Source: Paraphysomonas bandaiensis
Taxonomy: Eukaryota; Chrysophyceae
DNA length: 64,000 nt
NCBI GenBank assembly: GCA_965644295.1
Contig: CBFFRP010000107.1
Coordinates: forward strand, 1-64,000
Direction of reading: 5' to 3'
Shown: piece by piece, positions 1 to 9,250 of the stretch
Position numbering within the stretch: position 1 is the first letter of the stretch
Layout of the letters: every line of letters begins with the position of its first letter
Program-made: the position numbers and the translations under genes
Notes under the pieces: model-generated
What the model saw: the letters and a program-made list of their open reading frames with translations, nothing else
What the model was told of the DNA's origin: nothing
Database searches by the model: none

Positions 1-387
1 ATCATATCACATGCATCGAGTATATGTATATAGTAATATGACGAGGCAGCCATATGCAGCAGATACACGTTAATGAGTGCTTGAATGATAGGTGATAACA
101 TGTTGCTACCATCTTATTTCATGAAACTGTGAGATGAGATATGCAGTTACTGGACGAGGTTTATAAGGCTGTATGGAGAGGAACTGTGAAGGGCTGTATA
201 TTATGGTATGAAGTGATTTGATATGGATATCAATGATTGAATTCAGGTGGGAGCATCATGCTCCCATCATCCTATTTAAAGTGTCAGGTATGTAGAGAGA
301 TGAGAAGTGGTACATTTGAAGGAATAGAAGGCTGTATATCATGCATGCACTATGTTGTGTGATGGTATATGATATGCTGAATGTTGT

Positions 388-778
388 CATGGTTTATTAT
401 GCTGTTGTAGGCGCAATGACGTTTATACTTACCGGTGCAAGAGGGATGCCTAAGCGACACAAGCGCCCGGCTGCCCCTGTACCATCTTGCAGTGAATATG
501 TGTCATGTTGTGTAAGGGTATGCAGTATGGCTGTATGTGATAAGAATTCTGAACGGTGTGGAATAATAAAATGCTGAAGGCTGTGATGGTTTATTATGCT
601 GTTGTAGGCGCAATGACGTTTATACTTACCGGTGCAAGAGGGATGCCTAAGCGACACAAGCGCCCGGCTGCCCCTGTTCCATCTTGCAGTGAATATGTGT
701 CATGTTGTGTAAGGGTATGCAGTATGGCTGTATGTGATAAGAATTCTGAACGGTGTGGAATAATAAAATGCTGAACGC
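388..778. repeat. Tandem duplication, 197-bp period
   Basis: Two adjacent copies of a 197-bp unit, starting near 389 and 586, differ at only a few positions (for example CTGTACC versus CTGTTCC). Each carries a GC-richer core (CACAAGCGCCCGGCTGCCCC). Short reading frames run through both copies, but the period is not a multiple of three, so coding is unlikely. The boundary motif AATAATAAAATGCTGAA is shared with the 184-bp repeats that follow, suggesting one complex satellite locus. Confidence 0.85.
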
Positions 779-1305
779 TGTGATGGTTGATTATACTGTT
801 GTATGCTCTGTAAATAATGATACGATGTATTCCAATTACTAATGAATCATTAATTATAAGGGTACAGTATAAAAAGTTGATGGAGTGGTTATAAATGAAT
901 ACATATAGGCATTCTACAGATTACTAACATCAGACTGTGTCGAATAATAAAATGCTGCACGCTGTAATGGTTGATTATACTGTTGTATGCTCTGTAAATA
1001 ATGATACGATGTATTCCAATTACTAATGAATCATTAATTATAAGGGTACATTATAAAAAGTTGATGGAGTGGTTATAAATGAATACATATAGGCATTCTA
1101 CAGATTACTAACATCAGACTGTGTCGAATAATAAAATGCTGAACGCTGTAATGGTTGATTATACTGTTGTATGCTCTGTAAATAATGATACGATGTATTC
1201 CAATTACTAATGAATCATTAATTATAAGGGTACATTATAAAAAGTTGATGGAGTGGTTATAAATGAATACATATATTGGCATTCTACAGATTACTAACAT
1301 CAGAC
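776..1305. repeat. Tandem triplication, 184-bp period
   Basis: Three near-identical AT-rich units are anchored by GGTTGATTATACTGTTG at 785, 969 and 1153, giving a 184-bp period. Differences are single bases (GGGTACAG versus GGGTACAT). No reading frame is conserved. The third copy runs into the 3' end of the gene at 1284-2258, so the repeats may overlap that gene's 3' UTR. Confidence 0.88.
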
Positions 1306-2258
1306 TGAAGTTTCCTTTTCTTTGTCCTTGGAATAATGTTACCATCACTGTCCCTTCGTGCACTCATTGCATCATATATACTGTTTATGTATTTCTTAGA
1401 GGCTTTTTTTTTGGGGTGAAACTTGTCGTAATTTTCCTGACCAAATAAATCAACAATAACACGCAATTCAACCTTTTCAGCTATGCATTTTAAATTACTC
1501 TTCCATTCTCTGTACGAAGTAGACTGACTTGCCATACAGGGTTTCGGCTCATCAAGAAAACGTTTCTCGTCATCGTACAATAGGCCGAGTCCTTTAGTCA
1601 ATACTCGATTTAGTTTTTTCTGTTTGTTGACGTTGTCTACCATAGGGTATACAGTAAATCATAGATATGTGAAGTATGTCCACTTACCGGAGAAATCAGA
1701 TGCCCGATGTATAATGTATTCACCTATGCGCTTCATTAGTTCTTTCCCCACTGGACTTGTTTTCTCTGATATACGCACTCCTTGTGCGATACACCGCTTG
1801 ATAATATGCTTTGATACTGCCGCTCTCACATCTTTGTACCACAGCTCATTGGAGCTGCTTAATAACTCATTTCTTTTAAATCGCTTCGTCAGCGCAGTCT
1901 TCGTGTCTGACAAATACTGCCAAGCAGTACCTAGGGTCAAAGGCTTCTTCGTTGTTCCATGGACGGCGTGATCGATCAAAAAGCCACCGAAACATTGAAA
2001 TAGTTCTACATTTATATCACTGTCTATGAGTTCCTTATACCTCTTCTTCCCGTCGAACCGCATCTCCAAGTACTTCGCAAACTGAGCTAACGCAGAGGAG
2101 TTACGATTTTTGGTTTCCCCATCACCGACTTTTCTAATGCCCCCTGTGGTAGTTGATTCCGTGGTAGTTGATTCCGTGGTAGTTGATTCCGTGGTAGTTG
2201 ATTCCATGCTACTATGATATGTTCTCGCTGTTATTATGTTCTGTATGTATGATACCAT
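1284..2258 (-). CDS. Protein with tyrosine-recombinase-like core-binding (SAM-like) region
   Basis: Two exons on the minus strand (1688-2258 and 1284-1636) join across a 51-nt GTAAGT...GGTAG intron and give 307 aa from the ATG at 2258. After a Thr/Ser/Glu-rich stretch (four TTTES-like repeats, encoded by a 15-bp minisatellite near 2152-2206) comes a helical segment of about 120 residues (from NSSALAQFAKYLEMRF to ALTKRFKRNEL). It reads like the N-terminal core-binding domain of phage-type tyrosine recombinases and of related eukaryotic mobile-element proteins. No R-H-R-Y catalytic set could be recognised in the lysine-rich C-terminal half. It may therefore be a truncated or domesticated transposon protein, or an unrelated DNA-binding protein. 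Family assignment is by eye only. Confidence 0.5.
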
Positions 2259-2414
2259 GCTGTGATGAGAGAGCTCCTCCTTCAACACCCACCTCCCTGG
2301 ATCTATTACTCACCAGCAACACCATACATACCACTGGTCACTCATCATCACCACTTATATAGTTCCACACCATTATGGTGCGGGCTTGAGTACGGTACCT
2401 TCCACATTTTGCTG

Positions 2415-2557
2415 TTTCAATCTGTTTATGATTTTCTGCATTGAAAATAGCGTTATTGCTTGTTTTCGGCTTTGTATAAATTGACATCTATATATAATAT
2501 AACAACATTATTATATTCTATAATTAAATTAGACTTCAAGGTTTTATAGGGTTTTTG
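2415..2557 (+). repeat. Left copy of 143-bp direct repeat bounding the AT-rich island
   Basis: It matches 4138-4281 in the same orientation, starting TTTCAATCTGTTTATGATTT and ending around TCAAGGTTTTAT.GGTTTTTG, with scattered substitutions and a small indel. The two copies bracket about 1.6 kb containing two ORFs and several hairpins. Direct flanking repeats could come from a terminally redundant integrated molecule, from a tandem array or from an intron-like mobile unit. Confidence 0.85.
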
Positions 2558-2564
2558 TATAAAT

Positions 2565-2849
2565 TTGTTTTCTTTTCTAATTATATATACAATGTTAATC
2601 GATGTAATTATTAAGTATAAAAAAAAAAGTGGCCCACTCTGTTTAGAACTCTTTGAATCATTAGACCATTCTAAATTTACCGCTCGTAGTGTACAATTCT
2701 TTAAAGAAATAGACCATTCTAAATTTAACGATCGTAGTTCTAACCCTAATTTGTTTTGGCATGATTATACAATAAATATTAAAGACTTTGAAGAATTTGT
2801 CATGCATTTTGAAGATGTAATTGATGTAATTCATGTAAGAATAATATAA
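2565..2849 (+). CDS. Small hypothetical ORF in the AT-rich island
   Basis: A 94-codon open frame inside the island; the second ATG at 2592 is an alternative start. It contains an internally repeated peptide (DHSKFTARS, then DHSKFNDRS about 22 residues later). No family was recognised. Codon usage is extremely AT-biased, like the neighbouring HNH ORF and unlike the host genes. It is followed by a 62-bp tandem repeat. It could be a real viral-type small gene or a chance ORF in low-complexity DNA. Confidence 0.3.
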   Translation: MFSFLIIYTMLIDVIIKYKKKSGPLCLELFESLDHSKFTARSVQFFKEIDHSKFNDRSSNPNLFWHDYTINIKDFEEFVMHFEDVIDVIHVRII

Positions 2850-2882
2850 TAAAACTGAGGGTTTTTTAAACAAAATTGGGGT

Positions 2883-3007
2883 TTTTTTATTTCTAAAATT
2901 AAGGGTTTTTATATAAATCAAGGTTTTTATATAAAAATTGGGATTTTTTTATTTCTAAAATTAAGGGTTTTTATATAAATCAAGGTTTTTATATAAAAAT
3001 TGGGATT
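2883..3007. repeat. Two-copy tandem repeat, 62-bp period
   Basis: The unit ATTTCTAAAATTAAGGGTTT plus AT-rich sequence occurs at 2889 and again at 2951 with almost no change, ending GGGATTTT. It lies just before the hairpin cluster of the island. Confidence 0.8.
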
Positions 3008-3040
3008 TTGTCGTTTTGTTTTATAGCAAAATGGCTGCTA

Positions 3041-3098
3041 TGAGGGTTCCAAACCATTGTTGTAAAGGAATTCCCCCAAAAATGGTTTGGAACCCTCA
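3041..3098. repeat. Perfect 18-bp inverted repeat (hairpin)
   Basis: TGAGGGTTCCAAACCATT at 3041-3058 is exactly complementary to 3081-3098, with a 22-nt loop. It is followed at once by a smaller hairpin (TGTTAATG at 3103-3110 against CATTAACA at 3125-3132). Both lie downstream of the HNH ORF on the minus strand, so they could form RNA 3'-end structures. Confidence 0.85.
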
Positions 3099-3177
3099 TG
3101 CGTGTTAATGTGGTCCAAGCCTAGCATTAACAGTATTTGAGTTCCATTTTTTTTTTCAGAAAAACGCCTTTTTTCAA

Positions 3178-3224
3178 TGTGGCGGCATAGGGAATCGAAC
3201 CAGATTATTTCATCTGCCGCCACA
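3178..3224 (-). other. tRNA-like hairpin with acceptor-type stem and T-loop/B-box motif
   Basis: TGTGGCGGCA (3178-3187) pairs perfectly with TGCCGCCACA (3215-3224). On the minus strand the loop carries GGTTCGATTCC, which matches the tRNA T-arm/B-box consensus and sits just before the 3' half of the stem, as in a tRNA. There is no room for D and anticodon arms (47 nt in all), so it is a truncated or tRNA-like structure rather than a functional tRNA. The 15-mer around GATGAAATARTCTG is present twice (about 3201-3214 and 3225-3238). Confidence 0.45.
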
Positions 3225-3566
3225 GACTATTTCATCCGGAACGACTCCAAACGTCTTTCCTAATACGTGATGACATGATTTAAATATATAAATGTAATAT
3301 TTTTAGTCTGTATATTTTCTGTATTTGTGTGTTGTTTGTTGTGTTGGTGTGTATGTTGTGTTGTTGTTGTGATGCTGTTGTGTATGTTGTTTGTCTATGA
3401 GTATATATATACATATATATATATTCATTCATAATATTCATTGTCATTGTGTCTATATCATTGTGACATATAACAAGCATGGAAATAAAGGAAATATGAT
3501 GTCATTATAAGCACATATCAGGCATATTGTCTTTGATTGGTGTATGTATCGTATTCATTGTTATTG

Positions 3567-4088
3567 TTATGTAAGGGGTTCTTCTTCTCTTTCACAGGCA
3601 TTTATGAAAACACCAAAGGCTTTATTTGCTCTCTTTATTCTTGCTTGTTTTGCTGCTTCTATTGTGTCGAAGTATCCAATGTGGATTGAAATGCCATCTA
3701 ATTTTATTTGCGCTTTCCATTTCTTTTTTCTTTTGTCATAAGAAACGCCTTTCACGCCGGATGTATTTGCTTTGCTTAACTTATGGTTATGTTGATTTTC
3801 CGATCGAGTGGCCCATCTCAAATTATTGACATTGTTGTCTATTTTGTTATTATTTATATGATCTACACAAGGCTTATTTTCTGGATTTGGTATAAACGCT
3901 ATTGCAACTAATCGATGAATCTCAACTGTTTTTTGCTTTCCATTCACACAGAGACTGAGTTTATGGTAACCATCTCTATTTATAGTTTGCTTTAATATTC
4001 TTTCCGTATTATTATTCTTTATATTTCCTTTGTTTGATACACTATAATTATTATTGTAACCATCAATCACTTTCCATTCTTCAATCAT
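3567..4088 (-). CDS. NUMOD4-HNH-AP2 homing-endonuclease-like protein
   Basis: An intact 173-aa ORF from ATG 4088. It has a NUMOD4-like start (EEWKVIDGYNNNYSVSNKG), then an HNH core (HRLVAIAFIPNPENKPCVDH, INNNKIDNNVNNLRWATRSE with the typical NNLRW.T..EN signature), then an AP2-like DNA-binding segment (SGVKGVSYDKRKKKWKAQI and GYFDTIEAAKQA). This architecture is known from homing endonucleases of giant DNA viruses, phages and organellar or viral introns. It presumably nicks or cuts DNA to spread itself. Codon use is much more AT-rich than in flanking host genes, it has no intron, and it lies between long direct repeats, all consistent with horizontal acquisition from a virus-like source. The C-terminus is Glu-rich. 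Confidence 0.88.
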   Translation of the reverse strand: MIEEWKVIDGYNNNYSVSNKGNIKNNNTERILKQTINRDGYHKLSLCVNGKQKTVEIHRLVAIAFIPNPENKPCVDHINNNKIDNNVNNLRWATRSENQHNHKLSKANTSGVKGVSYDKRKKKWKAQIKLDGISIHIGYFDTIEAAKQARIKRANKAFGVFINACEREEEPLT

Positions 4089-4137
4089 AGTAATAATATA
4101 TATATAATAATTTCTTTTTAAACCATTTTATATATAT

Positions 4138-4281
4138 TTTCAATCTGTTTATGATTTTCTGCATTGAAAATGGCATTATTGCTTGTTTTCGGCTTTGTAT
4201 AAATTGACATCTATATATAATATAGCATTACATTATTATATTCTATATTTAAATTAGAATTCAAGGTTTTATGAGTTTTTG
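4138..4281 (+). repeat. Right copy of 143-bp direct repeat bounding the AT-rich island
   Basis: Partner of 2415-2557. It is followed immediately by an inverted pair, GCTTAAAGCT (4281-4290) and AGCTTTAAGC (4322-4331), and then by a larger foldback, so the right side of the island is also rich in palindromes. Confidence 0.85.
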
Positions 4282-4362
4282 CTTAAAGCTTCGCCATTAT
4301 ATCACTACAACTACATTCCAGAGCTTTAAGCATTGCCATTATACATTATTATAAAAAAGTCA

Positions 4363-4515
4363 TATAGATAACAAAGTAGATTTAATAAGTAGTTTTTATG
4401 GTAGAATCCCGGGGTTTTACAACCTTTACAAATTTAAATTATTTTTCATTTTAATTTTTCCCTCCCCCTATATCTACTATTAAATCTACTTATTAAATCT
4501 ACTTTACTATCTATA
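4363..4515. repeat. Foldback with ~30-bp arms
   Basis: The sequence at 4363-4392 (TATAGATAACAAAGTAGATT and on) is complementary to 4486-4515 at about 28 of 30 positions; the spacer is 93 nt and includes a pyrimidine-rich tract (TTTTTCCCTCCCCC). No reading frame of note spans it. It is one of several strong hairpins in the island. Confidence 0.75.
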
Positions 4516-4642
4516 TTACTTTTTATTATAAACATTATAAATAATATATAAAGTAATTAATTTTATTTAAGAATATAAATAATATATAAAGTAATTATAA
4601 CTTATTAATAATAAGTTATAAGTTAAACTCACAAAGAGAAGG

Positions 4643-4700
4643 AATTACAACCGAAGGTTGTAATTGGAAACACTCGAAGAGAAGAAGCCCCTTGCAGGGG
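4643..4700. terminator. Two compact GC hairpins, possible transcript-end structures
   Basis: AATTACAACC-GAA-GGTTGTAATT (4643-4665) is a perfect 10-bp stem with a 3-nt loop. It is followed by CCCC-TTGCA-GGGG (4688-4700) and a G-rich tract. In giant viruses such as mimivirus, palindromic hairpins mark transcript 3' ends, so given the viral-type HNH ORF nearby this is a candidate transcription-end signal. The function is inference; the palindromes are visible directly. Confidence 0.45.
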
Positions 4701-4977
4701 TTGGGGGTAGAAAAGAGGCCCGCCCTTGTCCCTCCCCTTGTTTTTTAAGTTGAACTTGCATAGTATACGATTTTTTGTCAAAATTTGTGTGTGACTCGGT
4801 AATTCAACGAATTTGACTAGGTTGATAAGTATTTCTCATTTAATAGTAGGTATCTCTAAATAATTGAAATCTAAAGAGTAATGTTGATATCCTGCACATT
4901 GGTTTATAGAGAAGTGATATTAAATCGTCACATATAGTATATTCGCAGTTTCGACAAATATGGAGACAGCCTATACA

Positions 4978-6320
4978 CTATACATTCCGTCGACCTAGTC
5001 TCTTCCAGTAAAGGCGCTTGGCAAAGAGATAAAGCTCTATATCTTCTTTATTTTCTTCTAAAAGGCGATTCAAGACAGTTGGAGGAAATTTATTATAGTA
5101 AGTGTACCCAACTCGATCAGGGGACAGTAGAGGCTCACGAGGAAGGGAAGTTGTGATATTACCAGAAAATGCCCCGCTATTCGAATGTGTAGTATCATAG
5201 TAATTATATGAGAAATCCATCACAGCGGCACGAAATACACTTCCGCTGCTAGGATCGTCCAAATACTCTGATATTAGAATATGAACAGACCTATAATTCC
5301 CTTATTCATTAATTCACATAGAATATAACATAAGGTCATCTACCTCTGTAGAAATTCTTTCGCACTGCTGAGGGCCTGAGAGATATCTAGACTCACATGC
5401 GCTGGGTTCTCTCGGTGTTGCACAGTTGATAAGTCTACGAGCATATGGTAACTGTCTGTGTAACGACTGCTATTTCTGCATTCCTCTCTGTCCCGAAAGC
5501 AGCGCTGCAAATCACTATGACTTGCCCAACGGTGCCCTTCTTCAGTGTGAAGAGCTCCTACTAGACGACGAAGGTAGTAGTTAGGCATGTACCCGTCATT
5601 GAATGTTGTATCTTCCATCCACTTGAACCACAAGCTCTCGTTATTTCGAAGAGTGCGCAAACCTTCCTCTGTGGCACGGTGGACACATTCACACTCAATA
5701 CTGTGCTTTGAATACGAAGTGCTTCTCGACGAACATGCATGTGCAGTTAGCACTGATCCAGCGCATCGTGCAGATACTACATCTGCAACAACTTTCTCAA
5801 ATACTGTGTGATGGTTAACACCAGTTTGAAAGAATGCCTGCGAGCCAATTCGATCTATAGGATGGCGTAGCACAGTCAAAAATGATAGATGGGGTGACTT
5901 GTTATCGATTAATGAGGAGTTTGTCAGCACAGCGATCGCCTCAGAATTGACATATTGATACTCATTATGAACAATATCGAAGGACGGGCATGGATATTCC
6001 AAGTGATTGTTTTGAAAGATTGTATGTTTCCCAGTATCGCTATACATCTCCAGCGAACACTTGTCATTTATACAACCTCTTGACTTCATCCACCTCTTGA
6101 CGGAGTCCAGTACTCGGGTCCCACCTGCTTTCCGCATATGAATAAACACTAAGCCTAATACAGGTGTGTTTATAGTGGAACATGAATCATCTGATGGGGT
6201 TAGCCATGAACATGGTCTCCATGATCTAATGGAGGATCCTCCAGCCACACTGAGTTCTATGGACGGTAGACTTAGTGCTAATAGAGTATATATTGTCCAA
6301 TACAATGACATACACCACAT
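4978..6320 (-). CDS. Luminal carbohydrate-type sulfotransferase
   Basis: Two exons (5344-6320 and 4978-5290) join across a 53-nt GTAGAT...TTATAG intron with conserved phase, giving 429 aa. The ATG at 6320 starts a hydrophobic segment (MWCMSLYWTIYTLLALSLPS), a signal peptide or type II anchor. The PAPS-binding 5'-PSB loop is VFIHMRKAGGTRVLDSVKRW, and the 3'-phosphate motif is LTVLRHPIDRIGSQAFF. The C-terminal exon ends with the family-like helix NRLLEENKEDIELYLFAKRL. It should transfer sulfate from PAPS to a glycan in the Golgi; the acceptor cannot be predicted. Several Cys and N-glycosylation sequons (NSS, NES) fit a luminal protein. The frame is open upstream to 6464, but only with a non-ATG start. 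Confidence 0.82.
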
Positions 6321-6464
6321 ATTGCGGCTATAATCCCAATACACTTCCACACTACCTTTATTTATAGTACTATCATAAGTGCATATATATATACACCAGC
6401 ATGCAGCTAATCTCGCTCTCCTTGGAAACACTGAAAGGACAGCAGCAGGAAGGAGTACTTCCAC

Positions 6465-7285
6465 TACACAACACTCGAGCTAGCAAATTCTTGTGGAAAT
6501 AGCGGAAAATAAGAAATATTGGTATAATTTGTGGAAATGTCAGGATAAATTCGTGAAACCCCAAATTTTGAGATATACATCTGTTGTATATACTGAGGGG
6601 TATTGTGGACAGCAATGGTACACCATACAGCAGTGCCGTGTAATTGTTGTAATGGTGTGGCAATATAGAATCTGATTGTACATAAATCAATATGACTGTT
6701 AGATATAACTATAGAGGGCTGTGATAGCAGCTACAAAGCTACACTAGGTTTTAATTTGAATTAACATAAAAGCATCAAAATAATTCGTTGCTGAGGACAT
6801 GAAGATTACGAAGAGTGAATAGCTGCCGTGTATATACGTATATATACTAGTCTATAAAGCAGTTGTCATGTGAGAAAAGTGAGAATAAAAGAAACGTTGT
6901 ATGAGAAGTGACATTAATAGTGTGAAGTAATACTGGCAACATATGTGGATTGAAAATTGTTAGCTAGAATGCTAAATTTTTATATTGGTGAGATAAGATT
7001 ACATCAGTCAAATACTCAATAAATTATTTAAGAATCACAAGTAACCAGCTAAATTCGTATACATGCTTCGGTAAGAGAGAATCATTATGAAGTTAGCGAA
7101 TTAGTACATATGCTAAACGCACGTATTTGATGTACTGTTACTTCATGGTTGCTAAATAAGAACAGCAAAACGTTTTATAAAAAGGTTGATAATAATCTAT
7201 ATAAAATATACAACGTACACAAATATACCGTACAGTATGAAATTCCTTTCCCACATAAAATTTTCACGATATTGAAAATATATAA
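6465..7285. other. Gene-free spacer
   Basis: AT-rich DNA between the two minus-strand genes, presumably the promoter of the sulfotransferase and the 3' flank of the MATE gene. No conserved frame, RNA gene or clear repeat was found. Confidence 0.6.
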
Positions 7286-8827
7286 CTAACTACAGTCTTC
7301 AGATGGACTGGATTTATACTCCAATAATTCGTATATTTTTCTATTTGGTAAACTAGTGGCCCACATATCCTGCACACGGGATAAAGAATATCTAACGAAT
7401 TGGTTGGAAGTGCGATTGGTGATGTTTCGGTCCATCATGTCGTTGTCAGACACTGACGTGTCAATGCTAGAAACGACGTTTTGTACCGACGCCAGTGGAA
7501 CAGATTCCCCCCAAGTCGTACAGGAAAGCAATACAGTATATAGACCAGCATGGACGTAGGTTCCAATAACCGTTGCCCAACATAGACCTTTCACACCCAG
7601 ACCAAGCCCTCTGTCAGTACCAAGAACTAAAGCCAAAGGTATCGCTATAATATAGTAGCAAACAAACACAATAGGCCCCGCTATGCGCTGCTTGCTAAGT
7701 CCATTAACAATTCCGGATAGGGTGGTTTGAAGGCCATCTGCAATTACGTAAGTAGACAGCGGTGTCATTAGTTGAGACACTAAATCAATAACTTCGGCGT
7801 CACTTGTAAAAACTGTACTAATAGTGGCTCCGTAACAAAACAAAACAACAGCGGCAACACTTGAGAAACTTATACCCAATGCAGAAGAAACTTGTGCGGC
7901 TATAACAGCCATCCCCACTTCATTGCTACCAATGTAATACCCGACACGTGTAACTGCAGCTATTTGATATCCAAGTGGTAGTAAAAAACAGAATACGTTG
8001 AGATTTTGATATATGCTCATTGCAGCCATATCGAGATCAGGATTGCCAAGAGTACCTGATATGAAAATTATAACTTCATCAGCCCACCACTCCGACATCA
8101 TCAGGATATTGGGAACCATCAAGCGCAAATACGGCCCCCAGCCATACCAGGAATTCCAAGAAAAATAAAACTGCATTTCCTCGCACACTCCACCAAACGA
8201 CACATATAAGACAAGCAAAACAAGTTCAACTGTTCGGCTGAGGGAGATAGCGAGTGCAACACCAACAAATTTCATGGGGCTGTACTGAGTTAACACGTAG
8301 CACAACAAGGGGTGAATTGCAGCCACTGATGCTGCAATGATAGTAACGGCAAGAGCTTTTTGCTGTGCGTATAACCATTGCTGGATACATATTGTCCAAG
8401 AATACATAAACAAACCAGGTATAAGAGCAATTAAATAGTGTGAAGCAGCAACTGCAATGGATTCAGATTGCCCAAGTATAATCATTACCGGAGCACTAAA
8501 TGTCCACAACAAGCTAATAGGTACACAGAATAGAATCATCACAATCAGAGCACGTTGGAGTGATAAATTAGCAGCTTCTAAGTCATGTGCACCTTGAGCT
8601 TGACTGCATAGCGTTGATAAAGCACCCCCCATTCCAACCAATATAGAATTTCCAAATACATTAGCTGTAACAGAAGCCAAACCAGCAGCACTAAGATAAT
8701 GTTTTCCAAGTCTACCGACGAATATAAACGATACAGTCGTGAGCATCTTCTTGAACAGATTTGCCAGAGAAACTTTACAGGCCAGCAGAAACTGCAGAGA
8801 AATTTCTTGTCTGACTTGTATCGACAT
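7286..8827 (-). CDS. MATE family multidrug/metabolite efflux transporter
   Basis: An intronless 513-aa protein from ATG 8827. It has about 12 hydrophobic segments and MATE hallmarks: the N-terminal half contains FVGRLGKHYLSAAGLASV and GMGGALSTLCSQAQGAHD, equivalent to the ALDTLCGQAYGA signature of eukaryotic MATEs, and the second half contains IYQNLNVFCFLLPLGYQIAA and TRVGYYIGSNEVGMA, matching the conserved RVGN.LGAG segment. The family exports organic cations, drugs or secondary metabolites by H+ or Na+ antiport at plasma or vacuolar membranes. The C-terminal ~60 residues are hydrophilic and Ser/Asn-rich, presumably a cytosolic tail. The substrate cannot be inferred. Its length (about 510) is normal for the family. 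Confidence 0.93.
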   Translation of the reverse strand: MSIQVRQEISLQFLLACKVSLANLFKKMLTTVSFIFVGRLGKHYLSAAGLASVTANVFGNSILVGMGGALSTLCSQAQGAHDLEAANLSLQRALIVMILFCVPISLLWTFSAPVMIILGQSESIAVAASHYLIALIPGLFMYSWTICIQQWLYAQQKALAVTIIAASVAAIHPLLCYVLTQYSPMKFVGVALAISLSRTVELVLLVLYVSFGGVCEEMQFYFSWNSWYGWGPYLRLMVPNILMMSEWWADEVIIFISGTLGNPDLDMAAMSIYQNLNVFCFLLPLGYQIAAVTRVGYYIGSNEVGMAVIAAQVSSALGISFSSVAAVVLFCYGATISTVFTSDAEVIDLVSQLMTPLSTYVIADGLQTTLSGIVNGLSKQRIAGPIVFVCYYIIAIPLALVLGTDRGLGLGVKGLCWATVIGTYVHAGLYTVLLSCTTWGESVPLASVQNVVSSIDTSVSDNDMMDRNITNRTSNQFVRYSLSRVQDMWATSLPNRKIYELLEYKSSPSEDCS

Positions 8828-9193
8828 CGCCCCGATACATAGACTAAAGGTAGCAGGATTGTATCAGGGTGCAATGCAGAGAAGGGAATGCATAGTTGGT
8901 CTATCTGGCAGTGACTTGATCTCCTTATTCAAGCCTGCCTGTACTATACATATACAGTACATATACAGTATATATACGGTGTATCTATCTACTGTATAAA
9001 TGTATTCCACAGTATTCCATGGTATTCTTTAAATCTGATAGATCTGTATTCTAAAGCCCTACACGTATACTATGTATTCCTATCGCACTTTGAACTTCCT
9101 ATAGATCAATAGATAGATACATACATACACATACAGCAGTGATAGGATACACACATACATGCATCTATGCGGCCTATTCACTATTCTACATAC

Positions 9194-9226
<33 letters not shown>

Positions 9227-9250
9227 GCCCCGTGCTATACGACATAACCC
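8828..9250. other. Divergent promoter spacer with simple repeats
   Basis: It lies between the divergent MATE and SARAF starts. It contains TATACAGTA-type imperfect repeats (8940-8990), an (ATAC)n tract (about 9188-9208) and (TA)n (about 9208-9226). No gene is seen. Confidence 0.6.

Noticed and set aside
341-774. Two related small secreted proteins (78 and 72 aa)
   Set aside because: They arise from a 197-bp tandem duplication whose period is not a multiple of three. There is no signal peptide or conserved pattern beyond the repeat itself.
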